Source: Limnephilus marmoratus | Taxonomy: Eukaryota > Arthropoda > Insecta > Trichoptera > Limnephilidae | Assembly (NCBI GenBank): GCA_917880885.1 | Contig: OU862910.1 | Span: 51,823,285 to 51,887,284 of the forward strand | Length of the DNA: 64,000 nucleotides | Direction: 5' to 3' | Shown here: positions 62,473 through 64,000 of the stretch, in pieces | Layout of the letters: each line of letters starts with the position of its first letter | Numbering within the stretch: position 1 is the first letter of the stretch | Made by a program: the position numbers and the translations under genes | The notes under the pieces: generated by a model | What the model was told of the DNA's origin: nothing | The model's input: the letters and a program-made list of their open reading frames with translations, nothing else | Databases searched by the model: none

Positions 62473-63507
62473 CAGTGGCGGCTCGAGCACAATTTCGATG
62501 GTGGGGACAGATATTTTTTATGTGTAGATATAAATAAATATACTTACATGATAATTTACCTCAGTATAATTGAGAACATTCAAAATACCTACTCTTTTAT
62601 ATTCATGTACCTGCACGAGTATGTATATTTTTTAATGTTTTCAATTCTAATGTCTAAAGTCTAAAGTAAATAATTCATTAATTTTTTGAATAAATATATT
62701 TTTTTCTCACAAAAATATTATTGGACAAGTTACGCACCTTACCAGAAATACCAAATAGGTACATATATGAATATAAAGCTTAATAAAAAATTACAAATAT
62801 AATTCAACCAACTTAGGTTTAGAGCGCCTTTGAGGTAAATTTTCCACCAGAACGGCGCTTTAGAAATAATCCGACCTATATTATTATTTTAATAAGGCGA
62901 ATACAGGCGAAGAAGAAGAAGCAATAAATAAAATAATAAAATACGTACAACAATAATACTACTAACGCGAATCCCGGTCCGTGCATAGCTCACATCTTTC
63001 AATTTGAACGAAAACAAACGCCCAATTATCCACGAGGGGATCCTACAGTTTATCCCCACGAGAAAGATACTATGACTCAAATGCGCATGCGCGAATTCGC
63101 GAGATCCCTAAGAAACGTATTCAGTACGAATAAAAGATATAAATTTCAAGGAAAAAATCCCGTGATGTCCCCCTGGTGCGCAGAACGGTTTGCGCAGTGC
63201 GCATGGCGGGTGGCAACGGCTAGATTCGAGCCAGAATCGCGAGTCGCGATCGTCGAAATCGCGTAGTTAGTACGCAACAAGGAAGTGAGCGGAGCGGTCG
63301 CATGTTCGTTCGAAGAAACTTTTTCATTTTCGAGCTTAAAAATGTTCTGAATTGAAATTATAGATTATGTTTCTGCAAATGTTAATAATTACTTTTATGT
63401 CAAGAATTAATGTTTGTGAACATAAAGCATCGAAAAAATTCTCAATAGGTTTCCGAAATATGAAGTGGGGTCTGTCCCCACCGTCCCCTTGAGAAGAACC
63501 GCCACTG
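62473..63507. mobile_element. hAT-type non-autonomous element, 1035 bp
   Basis: A perfect 8-bp duplication ATGTCTTC (62465-62472 and 63508-63515) flanks termini CAGTGGCGG / CCGCCACTG. Subterminal GGTGGGGACAGA and its inverse TCTGTCCCCACC are further symmetric parts. The interior has a GC-richer stretch at 63060-63300 but no transposase. Confidence 0.85.
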
Positions 63508-63515
63508 ATGTCTTC

Positions 63516-64000
63516 ATTTTTCCGCATTAACCCCTTATGCCTCGGACATATTTTGCCAGGAGGTCAAAAATTTTCTGCTTTTCAATAAAAACAAAATAAA
63601 TTAAATATTTCTGAACGTATCTGGAAACACTCACTGCGTGATAAAATACACTTTCAAATTTTATAAGTAATTCAAAATAAACGTTTAATTTTCGAAATAT
63701 AAAATTTTTTAATGCAAATGCAAAAAAGAGGTTTTTAAAATGGCTCACCTTCATAGACATATGAATATTACTAGACCAGAACATAAAGGTGAGGGGTAGA
63801 CAACAACTACAGCGGGGTGCAGAGCGGGAAGATGACTTGTGATTCGTCGATAACTCAATATGACAGTATATAGGCAACTTGCATTATAATATCACCATTT
63901 AGTTCTTAAAAGTAAACTCTGCTTTTGAATGAATAGACCTTTTTACATGGGAGTGCGAATTGCTCGCCGCGTAATGAACAAATTTGGGAAGTCTAAATAC
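63516..64000 (+). repeat. Noncoding, then dispersed repeat copy 2 (truncated by window end)
   Basis: 63760-64000 matches 47560-47830. The first 240 bases are unremarkable AT-rich sequence. Confidence 0.6.

Overview
This 64 kb window reads as AT-rich insect nuclear DNA, most likely from a moth or butterfly. The basis is intron-bearing animal genes in a very dense field of transposable elements. The Helitron ends (starting TCCTACTAATATTATAAA or TCTATATAAATAAA, ending in CTAG), the non-LTR retrotransposons and the MITEs are of kinds common in Lepidoptera. There are no bacterial operons, no CRISPR array and no rRNA.

Three host genes are supported. (1) One isolated, GC-rich exon on the minus strand at 18873-19012 encodes the first extracellular exon of a divergent nicotinic acetylcholine receptor subunit. 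Its other exons were not found. (2) Nup43, a WD40 subunit of the nuclear-pore Y-complex, is complete on the plus strand in three coding exons (34931-35283, 39001-39175, 41806-42351; 357 aa). Both introns are filled with transposons. (3) A lysosomal Pro-X carboxypeptidase-like serine peptidase (PRCP, family S28) begins on the plus strand at 50461. Exon 2 is at 60004-60092 and the gene runs off the window. Its 9.3 kb first intron holds a Ty3/Gypsy retrotransposon, foldback elements and MITEs.

Layout. 0-12 kb: hairpins, a mariner relic, SINE-like copies, Helitrons and three LINE 3' ends. 12-18.3 kb: a dispersed repeat (here called repeat X) split by a probable solo LTR (1.2 kb, carrying a 105-bp hairpin array) and by a 3.1 kb hAT element that keeps a BED zinc-finger ORF. 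18.8-19.0 kb: the receptor exon. 20-28 kb: LINE ends, SINE-like copies, MITEs and Helitrons. 28.9-31.5 kb: a 2.6 kb TIR element with a second copy of repeat X, a TTAA-flanked foldback and a foldback with perfect 75-bp arms enclosing a tRNA-like gene. 31.9-33.3 kb: a hAT element with a TTF/ZMYM-type transposase fragment. 33.9-42.4 kb: Nup43, with Harbinger-type elements carrying MADF-domain fragments. 42.4-50.4 kb: SINEs, LINE fragments and MITEs. 50.4-64 kb: the PRCP gene and its TE-filled intron, then Helitron and hAT copies.

The most informative signals are structural. Target-site duplications, several confirmed by a paralogous unfilled copy elsewhere in the window, allow the order of nested insertions to be read. 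A SINE-like family shares a 3' hairpin tail with a LINE in the same window. A set of short elements with 3-bp TTA/TAA duplications shares a G-run architecture. The tRNA-bearing foldback and the two MADF-carrying elements are the best candidates for undescribed elements. All calls come from reading the sequence; no database search was run.
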